Assembly: GCA_038230275.1 (NCBI GenBank)
Contig: JBBRNO010000066.1
Coordinates: 1 to 32,332 of the forward strand
Length of the DNA: 32,332 nt
Direction of reading: 5' to 3'
DNA from: JANXXV01 sp038230275
Lineage (GTDB): Bacteria; Acidobacteriota; Terriglobia; Bryobacterales; Bryobacteraceae
Below, in pieces: positions 8,431-16,012 of this stretch. A program made the position numbers and the translations under genes. The notes under the pieces were generated by a model. That model worked only from the letters and a program-made list of their open reading frames with translations. It was not told the DNA's origin and did no database searches. Each line of letters opens with the position of its first letter. Position 1 is the stretch's first letter.

Positions 8431-9567
8431 CTATCGCGCCGGAGCGACAGAGCGCAAAGCGGCAAGGAACTCTTCGTTCCCATAGACGGCCTTCTTTGTA
8501 ACCAGCCTCAGCCGCTGGACGGTACGGGTAGCTGGATCGTATTCCAGGAAACCCGTCAACACGGCGTCGACGAACGAATCTTCGTTCTGGGCCACATTGC
8601 CGTGCTTCATGTGGAGAGTGCCGTCGAAGCGGGCGCGCACGATTCCATCCCGGATGGAGGTTATGGTTAAGGTTAACGTTTGCCGGTCAATCCGGCCGCG
8701 TTCCACCCCGGCGGTGATTTCCACCGTCTGCGGATAGAATTTGATGAGCAACTTCCCGGCCAGGCCTTGCTCCACCGTCCAGGAGGCGCCAATTTTCGCT
8801 TCGCCCTGGGGTAGCAAACCCGCCCACTCCGGCTTGGCGAGAACAATCCAATTTTCCGCCGGGAACATACGGTAGTTGGTGCCCCGGGTGGCGCCGCGGG
8901 CGCTGAGATGAAGCACCAGCGAATCGGCAGCAGCATCAGGGGGAACGGACTGCGGTCCAGGTTTCGCCACCGGTTCCCCAGGAGGATTTCCCAGTTTCTT
9001 CACCATGCCGTTCAGCATGTCGAGCAAATTCGTGTCGTTGACTGTCGCCGGGCCCACTCCCATTCCGCCCAGCGGTTCCCCATCGGGAGTAAGGATATAG
9101 ATATGGACATCTCCAACGCCTAGCTTTCGATTGAAATAGGTCAAATAGATCCGCTGGCGTTCGGCCTTTTCGGCTACGGAGGCGGAACCACCCGCCGCGA
9201 CATCCTCATTCGAGCTATAGACCGGGACGAAATAGCCGTTGAGCAGCGCGATTACCTTGTCGTTTGAGAGAGGACCCTCTCTCAGGCCGAAGGCCCCGCC
9301 TCAACAGCGGCCCCAGTTGACCCGGCCATCGTGGGTGAACAAGAATACTGGGCGATTGTGAATTTTGGCCAGACGCTCGGCATCCAGGATGTCCTTTGCC
9401 CATCCCACTTGATCGAACTTGCGCTCGGCTCTGGTGGGCTGTGCTTCCTGCACGCGCTTCTGCACCCAGGCGATGAATTTCTCTTCGCCGGTTTCGGATT
9501 TGGTGGCTGCGGTTGCCAGGAACGCGGCCGAGAGAAGAAACGCGGCGGAAAGCTTTGCAAGGTTCAT
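8431..9567 (-). CDS. Exported thioredoxin-like protein, probable selenoprotein (Cys-Sec), UGA at 9301-9303
   Basis: Read through the single in-frame TGA at 9303-9301, the frame is continuous for 378 residues. ATG 9567 is chosen because it starts a clear signal peptide (residues 1-20, Leu/Ala-rich, ending ATA) with AAGG 7 nt upstream. Residues 50-140 look like a thioredoxin-fold 'N-terminal Cys' domain: VGWAKDILDAERLAK, then RPVFLFTHDG, then GRC-U89-GGAFGLR, then VIALLNGYFVPVYSSNED, then DVHIYILTPDGEPLG. The sequence on both sides of the TGA belongs to one domain without a frame change. That argues for selenocysteine in a redox Cys-Sec pair rather than termination. The C-terminal 200 residues form a secreted beta-rich domain I do not recognise. 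An 8-bp hairpin with a GGUC loop follows the UGA. The gene is divergent from the arylsulfotransferase-type gene, with 110 bp between starts. Standard annotation would give two fragments. Its role is presumably periplasmic thiol redox or peroxide handling. Confidence 0.75.
9265..9303 (-). promoter_or_regulatory. Bacterial SECIS-like element just after the UGA codon
   Basis: In the mRNA the UGA at 9303-9301 is followed by 16 nt and then a perfect 8-bp stem, UGAGAGAG pairing with CUCUCUCA (9284-9265), with tetraloop GGUC (9276-9273). The loop begins after 24 nt, inside the distance range recalled for bacterial SECIS elements. The same GGUC apical loop is found in the Escherichia coli fdhF SECIS, where the G and U contact SelB. 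The hairpin lies within coding sequence, as bacterial SECIS elements must. A competing weak GGCC/GGCC hairpin precedes it. Confidence 0.65.
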
Positions 9568-9677
9568 CAGGGTACCTTGCTTGATAGTAGCAACCCGCGA
9601 GCCGGCCGGGGATTCCATATAATAAGAGGACAGCCATCATCCTGGTCGATGGAATTCTGATTCAGGAGCGTTGACTA

Positions 9678-10856
9678 ATGTCCACTCATCAGCCGTCCGG
9701 CAACGGACGCAGGAATTTCCTAACCGCGGCGCTTGTCAGTGCGCTGCCCTCGGCGGCTGCGCCCACTAAAGAAAAGGATGTCGACCAGATCACGGCCCGG
9801 CGCAGGGGAAGCGGTCTCATCACCGTCGATCATCAACGGTCGGCCGGGGGCTACACGCTCTTCACTCCGCAGACCGATGGCGGCAATGTTTACCTGATTG
9901 ATATCGACGGCGCCGTGGCGCATCGGTGGAAACTGCCGGTCCGGCCCGGGCGTCATGCCGTGCTACTGCCCAACGGAAATCTGGGCTATAACGGCTCTCA
10001 TCCGGATTCCCCGGTTCTCTACCCGATGTGGCCGGTTTGGCACGGTGGTGCGTTCTCTGAAGTGACCCCGGCGGGAAAGGTGGTTTGGGAATTTGAAGAC
10101 GTCACGCATCATCACGATGCGGAATGGTTGGCCAATGGGAATTTGCTATACAGCGCCGCCGATCCGCTGCCGAAGAAGATGGCAAACATCCTGGGTGGCG
10201 GTGGAGGCGCCATGTACGGCGACGTCGTGAAAGAGGTCAACCGCAAGGGCGAGCTAGTGTGGCGGTGGAGTGCGGCCGACCATCTAAACCCAGCCGATTT
10301 TCCGATCAATCCCCTATTCGAACGTGTCCATTGGCCGCTGATCAACGGTCTGTGGGAGACCCGGCAGGGGCTGATCCTGATGAGCCTCCGAACCACGTCG
10401 GGCATTATCGCGGTGGACAAGAAATCGGGCAGCGTGGTGTGGCATATCGGGCCTGAGATCATCTCGCATCAACATGCGCCGGTGGAACTGGCGAACGGCA
10501 ACATTTTGGTTTTCGACAATGGAAATTATCGCGCGGGCGTGTCGACATCGTACACCCGCGTGGTGGAAATCAATCCTGCGACGAAGGCTATCGAATGGCA
10601 GTATACGGATACGCCCCGCCAATCTTTCTATTGTCCGTTCATGGGCAACGCGCAGCGCCTGTGGAACGGGAATACCCACATTACCGATGCGGCCAGTGGC
10701 CGGCTTTTTGAAGTGACCGCCCAAGGGAGAATCGTCTGGGAGTACGTGATTCCCTTCTTCGGCGAATACCCTGGCGCGGCGCACCAGTTCCAGCCTGGCG
10801 CTCAAAACACCACTTTTAAGACGTACCGCTATTCCAAGGAGCAGGTACAGTTGTAG
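9678..10856 (+). CDS. Arylsulfotransferase (ASST)-family exported protein
   Basis: 392 residues starting at ATG 9678 with AGGAG about 9 nt upstream. Residues 11-29 carry a twin-arginine-like signal (GRRNFLTAALVSALPSAAA). The body is a repeated WD/PQQ-like beta propeller. Repeats pair a Trp-rich strand with 'LPNGNLGY', 'LANGNLLY' and 'LANGNILVFDNG' turns, and there is HHHDAEWL and a later HQHAPVEL. This pattern is typical of arylsulfotransferase families (Arylsulfotran_2 type), in which histidines carry the sulfuryl transfer, but a non-enzymatic propeller is possible. It is divergent from the selenoprotein gene and may share a control region with it. It converges with the mscS-like gene, 14 bp apart. 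Confidence 0.8.
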   Translation: MSTHQPSGNGRRNFLTAALVSALPSAAAPTKEKDVDQITARRRGSGLITVDHQRSAGGYTLFTPQTDGGNVYLIDIDGAVAHRWKLPVRPGRHAVLLPNGNLGYNGSHPDSPVLYPMWPVWHGGAFSEVTPAGKVVWEFEDVTHHHDAEWLANGNLLYSAADPLPKKMANILGGGGGAMYGDVVKEVNRKGELVWRWSAADHLNPADFPINPLFERVHWPLINGLWETRQGLILMSLRTTSGIIAVDKKSGSVVWHIGPEIISHQHAPVELANGNILVFDNGNYRAGVSTSYTRVVEINPATKAIEWQYTDTPRQSFYCPFMGNAQRLWNGNTHITDAASGRLFEVTAQGRIVWEYVIPFFGEYPGAAHQFQPGAQNTTFKTYRYSKEQVQL

Positions 10857-10870
10857 TGCCCATTCCGCCG

Positions 10871-12586
10871 CTAACCGGCGGGCGTGTGAACCAGCTCGAC
10901 AATCGCTTTGAACAGCCGCGACTTCACTTCATACCGCTGCGGCGCGTGCGTCACGTAGCGCACGATCACATCAAGCCCATTGGCGGATGGCCGCAGGTCC
11001 ACCGCCGGCTTGGCGGAGAACGGACGGCTTCCATACTGGCGCGTCACCCGCTCCCAATCCTGCTCCGCCGCGCCGGAATCGGTATCGGTCTCCCGCTCCA
11101 CCCTTTCGCGAATCTGCATTGCCAGCTGATACGCATTGCCTGTCACGGGCAAGGTGACACGCAGCTCATCCCAAAGCCACTGGCCAGCGGTAGAGAAGTT
11201 AAAGTAGTGCCCCTCAATGGCGAACTTATTCACGAAGGAAACCCGCCTGCCGGTAGGGTGTCCGGTGCTGGCGCCGCCGGTTGTTTCCAGCAAGACCGTC
11301 TTCAGTACGCCGACCTCGATTACTTCCCCGCTCACGCCTTCAATCTCCACCCAATCGCCCACGCGAATTCCGTTGGGCCCCATGAGCGTGAACCATCCGA
11401 AGAAGGCGACGATGAAATCTTTCAGGACCACCGTTAGCCCTGCGGTAGCCAACCCGATCATGGTCGACGTTTGCGTAGGTACTCCAAAGACGATCAGCAG
11501 GATGAGCAGCGCGCCAATCAACTGAATCGCGATGGTCGCCACGACACGAAGGTGATGTAAGCGCTTCCGGTCCGTCTGGCGCGCGAAGGATCTGCGCACC
11601 AGGGAATCAATCAGCATCACCGCGATCAGAATCGCCAGAATCACCGAAAGCGAGAGCAGCATAGCGTGCAACACGACGCGCCGGTTGGCATCCACCACCG
11701 CGGCCCATCGTTGGTAGACTCCGGCCAGTTGCTGCGTGTCCTGGCTTCTCTTGTCCAGCTCGGCCAGTGTCTTCACTTGGTTGGAGAGATGCCGCAGCCG
11801 CTCCGCCAGCGCGGCGGTTTCCACTTCATCAGCCCGTTCCGCAGCGGATTCCACCGCCGACGGTGGCTCTTTGCGTAGTACTTTCTCCAGCGCATTGTGC
11901 TCCCGCTCCAATGCGGATTGCCGGCTGGCTGCCTCCCGATAAGCTGTGTCCACCTGCCGGGAGCGGTCTCGCAGCGCCAGCCATCTTCCGATCTGTGCGG
12001 CGAATGTCGTGATATTTTCGGTCGTTACGATCTTTGTTTGCGGCACCGCCGCGTGCTGCCCGGCCTCGTGTTCCTGCACCAGCCTTTGCAGCTTCGAATG
12101 CTGGTCGCCTCCTTGCCGGGCCAAGTCTTCCTGCGCGTCTTCCAACTCATCCTGGTCGAGGGCCAACTGCGCCTTCGCCAGCTCCATTTGTCCGGTAGCT
12201 TCTTCCTTCGTCAATTTCGCAATGCGTGCCTCATCCCGAGTCATCTGCGATTTCAGCTGCGCAATCTGTGCCACAAGCGCCTTGAATGGGCCCGTCGCTG
12301 GTTCGGTGACAGCGGTAGCTTCCCGAAGCGCGCTGGCAAAAGCCTGGTCCAGTTCGTGATCGGCAAGCCGCAACGCTTCATGCGCCGGCGCCTGCTCCGC
12401 GCTGGTGTCAGCCATGGCGGCCATTTGGCTTGCCGTTTGCATCAGACGCTCATCCACCGGGGATGGCATCTGCTTCACCCCGGGGACTTTGGGTGCCGCA
12501 CTGCCTGTGAAATAGGCTCCCGCGACGCAAGCGGCCGCCAACACCGCGAGTCCCGCGGCCAGTTTGTGTTTTCTAATTGCTCTCAT
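10871..12586 (-). CDS. MscS-type mechanosensitive channel with long periplasmic coiled-coil N-terminus
   Basis: 571 residues from ATG 12586. The start is placed at MRAIRKHKL because it begins a signal sequence or first membrane segment (about 8-30). Residues 50-290 are charged, Ala/Gln/Glu-rich and heptad-like (AKLTKEEATGQMELAKAQLALDQDELEDAQEDL), predicting coiled coil. Three hydrophobic segments follow (about 300-400), then the MscS core: ATAGLTVVLKDFIVAFFGWFTLM, a Gly/Ala-rich pore helix, and NGIRVGDWVEIEGVSGEVIEVGVLKTVL, the conserved beta domain. The family releases solutes after hypo-osmotic shock. The long coiled-coil extension recalls MscK/MscM-type proteins. The gene is divergent from an AsmA remnant, 33 bp away. 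Confidence 0.88.
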   Translation of the reverse strand: MRAIRKHKLAAGLAVLAAACVAGAYFTGSAAPKVPGVKQMPSPVDERLMQTASQMAAMADTSAEQAPAHEALRLADHELDQAFASALREATAVTEPATGPFKALVAQIAQLKSQMTRDEARIAKLTKEEATGQMELAKAQLALDQDELEDAQEDLARQGGDQHSKLQRLVQEHEAGQHAAVPQTKIVTTENITTFAAQIGRWLALRDRSRQVDTAYREAASRQSALEREHNALEKVLRKEPPSAVESAAERADEVETAALAERLRHLSNQVKTLAELDKRSQDTQQLAGVYQRWAAVVDANRRVVLHAMLLSLSVILAILIAVMLIDSLVRRSFARQTDRKRLHHLRVVATIAIQLIGALLILLIVFGVPTQTSTMIGLATAGLTVVLKDFIVAFFGWFTLMGPNGIRVGDWVEIEGVSGEVIEVGVLKTVLLETTGGASTGHPTGRRVSFVNKFAIEGHYFNFSTAGQWLWDELRVTLPVTGNAYQLAMQIRERVERETDTDSGAAEQDWERVTRQYGSRPFSAKPAVDLRPSANGLDVIVRYVTHAPQRYEVKSRLFKAIVELVHTPAG

Positions 12587-12619
12587 GCACCCTGCTAGAG
12601 ATAGTACACTCGAAAGACC

Positions 12620-12854
12620 GTGAAACGCTTTGCTAGTGCAGTTGCAATTATTGCCGGTGCGCTGGTGCTGCTGGTGGCTGGGGCGGCTTTCTTCTTCGAT
12701 GCAAATCAGTTCCGGCCGATGCTGGAAGCAGAACTGACAAAAGCGCTGGGCCGCGAGGTGAAACTGGGCGAACTCCTTGCTGAAAGGCGAGGATCCGGCG
12801 AAAGCAGCGAAGGGGCTGCTGGACGGTTTCTTCGGCAAGAAGAAACCGGACTGA
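12620..12854 (+). pseudogene. AsmA-family remnant, N- and C-terminal ends joined by an internal deletion
   Basis: GTG 12620 begins a convincing AsmA N-terminus: a membrane anchor (residues 4-26), then FDANQFRPMLEAELTKALGREVKLGEL, the start of the AsmA domain. After about residue 51 the sense frame switches by +1. In that frame the sequence reads NSLLKGEDPAKAAK and GLLDGFFGKKKPD, then TGA 12852-12854, which looks like the usual Lys-rich C-terminus of these proteins. The several hundred middle residues are absent. The original frame runs on meaninglessly to 12868. The simplest reading is one internal deletion with a frame change, leaving an inactive 78-codon relic. Intact relatives are inner-membrane or periplasmic proteins linked to outer-membrane lipid homeostasis. 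Confidence 0.6.
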
Positions 12855-12872
12855 CCCCCGTTAACTGATGGA

Positions 12873-14051
12873 CTACGTGACTGCGGACCGCGTGATCTCC
12901 GCAACCGACCTGGTCCCGCACTGCTTCATCACCAGTTCCAACTCAATGCGCAAAATATCCAGCACGCGTTCGACGCCGGGCTGCCCGAACGCAGATAGTC
13001 CCCATATATAAGGACGCCCGATGCAAACCGCGCGCGCACCCAGGGCGAGCGCCTTGAAGATGTCCGTGCCTCTGCGGAAGCCGCCGTCGATCAACACCGG
13101 AATGTGGGAAGCTGCTCCGTCCACCACTTCCGGCAGGCATTCGATGGTGCCCCGGCCGCTTTCTTCCGCCCGGCCACCGTGGTTGGAAACGATGATGCCA
13201 TCCAAGCCGTTCTCGACGCACAGCCTGGCGTCTTCCCGCGTCTCAATGCCCTTGATCAGCAGCTTCATGCGCGTCAGGCTTTTCAACTTTCTGACGTGCT
13301 CCCAGGTCAACCCGGGATTGCCGGTGGTGATGCCCGCCATCTCCATGCCAGTGAACATCGGCTTGCGCCGGAAAAAGTCCTCAGGCTTGGTGCCATGGCA
13401 AGTCACGCATTTCCGGCTGTCCAATCGCTTGAAGCGATCCGCGGTTTCGGTGTGCCTGCCAGCCTGGGTATCGACGGTCAGCGCCAGCACCGGGCAGCCT
13501 GCCGACTCCGCCCGCTTCACCAGCTTCTCGGTTATCTCCCAGCGGGAAGTGGGATAGAGCTGATACCAGACAGGCCGGCCCACTGCTGCGGTGACCTCTT
13601 CAACGGACGTATTCGTCGCCGTCGAGAGAATTTGCAGTGTTCGTTTGGACCGCGCGGCGCGGGCTACGGGAAGCTCCCCCTCGGCGTGAAATGCTTTCTG
13701 GTTCCCAATCGGCGCCAGGATGATTGGGGTCTCCCAGCGCGTTCCGAACAATTCGATACTCAGATCAGCGTGGCGAATGTCCACCAGCCGGCGCGGACGA
13801 AGTTGGATTTCGCGGAACCCGTCGCGATTCGCCTTCAACGTTAGATCGTCGTCGACACCAGTTGCCATGTAGCCAAAATGCGCGGGTGGAAGTGCTTGCC
13901 GCGAAGCCGCTTCAAAATCCATCACGTTGAGCGCCTCCGACGGATCGGCTATCACGGCAGAGACTTGCTGCGCCGATAGGAGAGGGCTCGCCGCGAGAAA
14001 TTGCAGGAACTGGCGGCGGTTCTGAAGAAATGTGGGAGAGGTGACCGGCAT
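12873..14051 (-). CDS. FMN-dependent alpha-hydroxyacid oxidase/dehydrogenase, exported, with CXXCH motif
   Basis: 392 residues from ATG 14051; a GTG 33 bp upstream is possible but less likely. Residues 10-34 (QNRRQFLQFLAASPLLSAQQ) are Tat-like. The TIM-barrel family signatures are present: YMATGVDDDLT (about 61-71), YQLY (163-166), LTVDT (191-195), LLIKG with active-site Lys267, SNHGGR with catalytic His291 and Arg294, and DGGFRRG..GARAVCIGRPYIWG for FMN phosphate. Family members oxidise lactate, glycolate or mandelate. An added CVTCHG at 215-220 (13395-13409) lies in the variable loop before RKPMF and matches a heme c attachment site. That would let an exported enzyme pass electrons to a cytochrome chain instead of oxygen. 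Whether heme is attached is inference. Confidence 0.88.
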   Translation of the reverse strand: MPVTSPTFLQNRRQFLQFLAASPLLSAQQVSAVIADPSEALNVMDFEAASRQALPPAHFGYMATGVDDDLTLKANRDGFREIQLRPRRLVDIRHADLSIELFGTRWETPIILAPIGNQKAFHAEGELPVARAARSKRTLQILSTATNTSVEEVTAAVGRPVWYQLYPTSRWEITEKLVKRAESAGCPVLALTVDTQAGRHTETADRFKRLDSRKCVTCHGTKPEDFFRRKPMFTGMEMAGITTGNPGLTWEHVRKLKSLTRMKLLIKGIETREDARLCVENGLDGIIVSNHGGRAEESGRGTIECLPEVVDGAASHIPVLIDGGFRRGTDIFKALALGARAVCIGRPYIWGLSAFGQPGVERVLDILRIELELVMKQCGTRSVAEITRSAVT

Positions 14052-14112
14052 GGAGAGCTTCAGTCTATAAAGCGCTCCCGGCACAGGTCAAGCATTACTT
14101 CGGTGTCGAAAC

Positions 14113-14889
14113 GTGACATATGGTTCAGCCATAAAGAAGTGCCTACGGTCCGTCATGTTTCCCGCTGGGATCCAAGGCGCCAAGGAGCCGGTGGATATTC
14201 TGGGCGATTTGGTGATTGATTTGGATGAAGACTTTCAGGTCGCCGGCGTGTGGAACTCGTTCGATCATTTCGATATTAAACGTGCGTCGCTGGGCGATGA
14301 AAAATGGCAGGGCGGCGCCGGTAGGGGCGGTTGCGCTCCCGTATTCCTGGCAGATATTCCGTCGACAGACGACTTCCTGATTTTCATGCCCGAGCAAAAC
14401 TGGGTGCTGAAGATTGAATGGCAAAACGGCAAAGGAACCGGAAGGATTCTCTGGCGGCTTGGAGAGGGCGGAGATTTTACGGCGAAGTCCGACGATCGGG
14501 ACCCGTGGTTCTCATTCCAGCACGATCCGGGATTTGAACCGGTTGGATCGAACCTGCTGTCCATTCTGGACGACGGCCATACCCGTTTCAAAAAGGATCC
14601 GAAAGCGCATAACCGGGGTCAGGCGTGGACGCTGGATGAACAGGCGCACACGGCCACGCTGGTACACAACGCGGATTTAGGCGTGTACGCGATCGCGGTC
14701 GGTTCGGCTCAGACGTTATCGAATGGCGGACACTCGTTCGAAGCAGGATTCATCAATCAGGCCGCGCCGTACGGCAGGGCGGTTGAAACTTCGCCGGACG
14801 GCAAGGTGGTTTACGTGCAGCAGGTGGATGGGACGATTGTGTACCGCAGCTTCCGTGTCGCGGATCTGTACACGGCACCCGGGAAGTAG
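14113..14889 (+). pseudogene. 5'-truncated arylsulfotransferase-family fragment
   Basis: The 258-codon open frame aligns by eye to the C-terminal half of large aryl-sulfate sulfotransferase proteins. Recognisable segments are LGDLVIDLDEDFQVAGVWNSF, then FDIKRASLGDE, FMPEQNWVLKIEW, GRILWRLGEGGDF, FSFQHDPGFEP and YGRAVETSPDGKVVYVQQ. The N-terminal domain and signal peptide are missing: upstream of about 14140 the sequence makes no sense in this frame and abuts the divergent oxidase gene. Around residue 80 (CAPVFLADIPSTDDFLIF) a short stretch normally found between these segments, with a conserved His-containing 'NDWLHSN'-like part, also seems lost. It is probably inactive; a terminator-like hairpin follows at 15023. 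Confidence 0.6.
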
Positions 14890-15199
14890 ATCTTCCTGGA
14901 ACGGAGTTGAGTACCGGCTTGATCGATGGTGACTTACACGGGAATCGTCCAGGCGACTTCGTGGAGCAGCCTTGGGCACAGGCAACGAACACGTGCGCAA
15001 TCGGTTGCCCTCAAGGTGAGCGCGTCCCTGGCGGTACCGGGACGTTTTTTGCTTGTATCCGTGCCGGTGTAAACATGTGATACTTTGTTATGCTGCAAAA
15101 GGGTCCCAAAGAATGAGCGTCTGTGGCTGCACCCTCGGCTGTAGTAGTGAGCTCACGCGGATGCGGCAACTCCGACAATCACTGTAAGGGGGCAATAGA
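14890..15199. other. Intergenic region, terminator only
   Basis: This 310-bp gap holds the hairpin at 15023-15050 and otherwise nothing coding. The last 20 bases before 15200 carry the AAGGGGG ribosome binding site of the PEGA gene. A promoter for that gene should lie between 15050 and 15180 but no convincing -35/-10 pair is visible. Confidence 0.6.
15023..15050 (+). terminator. Rho-independent terminator candidate
   Basis: CGTCCC (15023-15028) and GGGACG (15039-15044) form a 6-bp GC-rich stem with a 10-nt loop, followed directly by six T (15045-15050). It sits about 130 bp after the arylsulfotransferase fragment and before the PEGA-kinase pair, a sensible place to insulate them. Confidence 0.6.
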
Positions 15200-15994
15200 A
15201 TGAAGCTGGCATTGCTGGCCGCGCTCGTCCTTGGTGTGGGCGACGCGCAGATAACGATTCCGGAAGGAACGAAGCTCCAGGTGCGGCTGGAGAGCACTAT
15301 CTCTTCAGCAACCGCTGAAGAAGGACAGACGGTGGAACTGAGCGTCCGCGAGGCCGTAAAGGTCGGTGATGTGGTGGTCATCGGTGAAGGCGCGCGCGTT
15401 ACCGGCACCGTTACCGATGCCCATGAGAAGCGGCGGATGGGCCGCGCGGGTAAACTCGATTTTTCAATTGACCGCGTGAAGAGCATGGACAATCAATGGG
15501 TGCCGTTGCGCTACACGGTCACCAAGAAGTCGGGTGAAAGTCATGCCGTCCGGTCTGGCGTCATTACTGCCGGCGTGGCAGTGGTATTCTGGCCCGCGGC
15601 ACCCGTGATGCTGCTGATGAAGGGCAAAGACATCGTCATCAATAAAGGCGTTGCCTTTGACGTTTACACGGACGGCAATCACCTCTTAGGGTCCGGCGGC
15701 GCTACCTCGCAAAGCTCAAATGCGGCCTCGCAGGGCGGAGCGCCACAGCAGCCGCAAGCGCACCAGCAGTCCGGTGGCTCCGGTAGCATCGGAAACGCAT
15801 CCGTGACAATTACGTCGACTGTTGCCGGCGCCGACATCGAGGTGGACGGCGCATTCGTGGGGAGTACGCCAACCACGCTGCAACTGAACGCTGGCTCGCA
15901 TAAGATTGTTGTCAAGGCAGATGGTAGATTCTGGGAGCGTTCGTTGCAGGTGAATGCCGGTAGCACCATATCCCTGAATGCGATACTCAAGTAA
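15200..15994 (+). CDS. Secreted PEGA-domain protein
   Basis: 264 residues with AAGGGGG 8 nt before ATG 15200. Residues 1-16 form a signal peptide. Residues 17-155 are a beta-rich domain (IPEGTKLQVRLESTISSATAEEGQTVELSV, then VVVIGEGARVTGTV), resembling domains seen in secreted proteins of acidobacteria that I cannot name. Residues 165-195 are a Gln/Ser/Gly/Ala-rich linker. Residues 200-264 form a PEGA domain: ASVTITSTVAGADIEVDGAFVGSTP, then LNAGSHKIVVKADGR, the usual two-turn beta unit with its GxHxI core. PEGA domains are generally surface-exposed. The kinase gene begins 18 bp downstream, so the two are probably one transcript. Confidence 0.8.
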   Translation: MKLALLAALVLGVGDAQITIPEGTKLQVRLESTISSATAEEGQTVELSVREAVKVGDVVVIGEGARVTGTVTDAHEKRRMGRAGKLDFSIDRVKSMDNQWVPLRYTVTKKSGESHAVRSGVITAGVAVVFWPAAPVMLLMKGKDIVINKGVAFDVYTDGNHLLGSGGATSQSSNAASQGGAPQQPQAHQQSGGSGSIGNASVTITSTVAGADIEVDGAFVGSTPTTLQLNAGSHKIVVKADGRFWERSLQVNAGSTISLNAILK

Positions 15995-16012
15995 AATTGG
16001 CTTCCTGACCCT

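Noticed and set aside
9301..9303. TGA as an ordinary stop or nonsense mutation in the thioredoxin-like gene
   Set aside because: The frame is clean on both sides, domain sequence is continuous and a SECIS-like hairpin follows. A nonsense mutation remains the fallback if no selenocysteine machinery exists.
10865..10881. CCGCC/GGCGG hairpin between the convergent arylsulfotransferase and MscS genes as a terminator
   Set aside because: The stem is 5 bp with no T-run on either strand and partly lies in the channel coding sequence.
12587..12904. Upstream extension of the mechanosensitive channel gene
   Set aside because: It covers the AsmA remnant on the other strand and precedes a clear signal sequence at ATG 12586.
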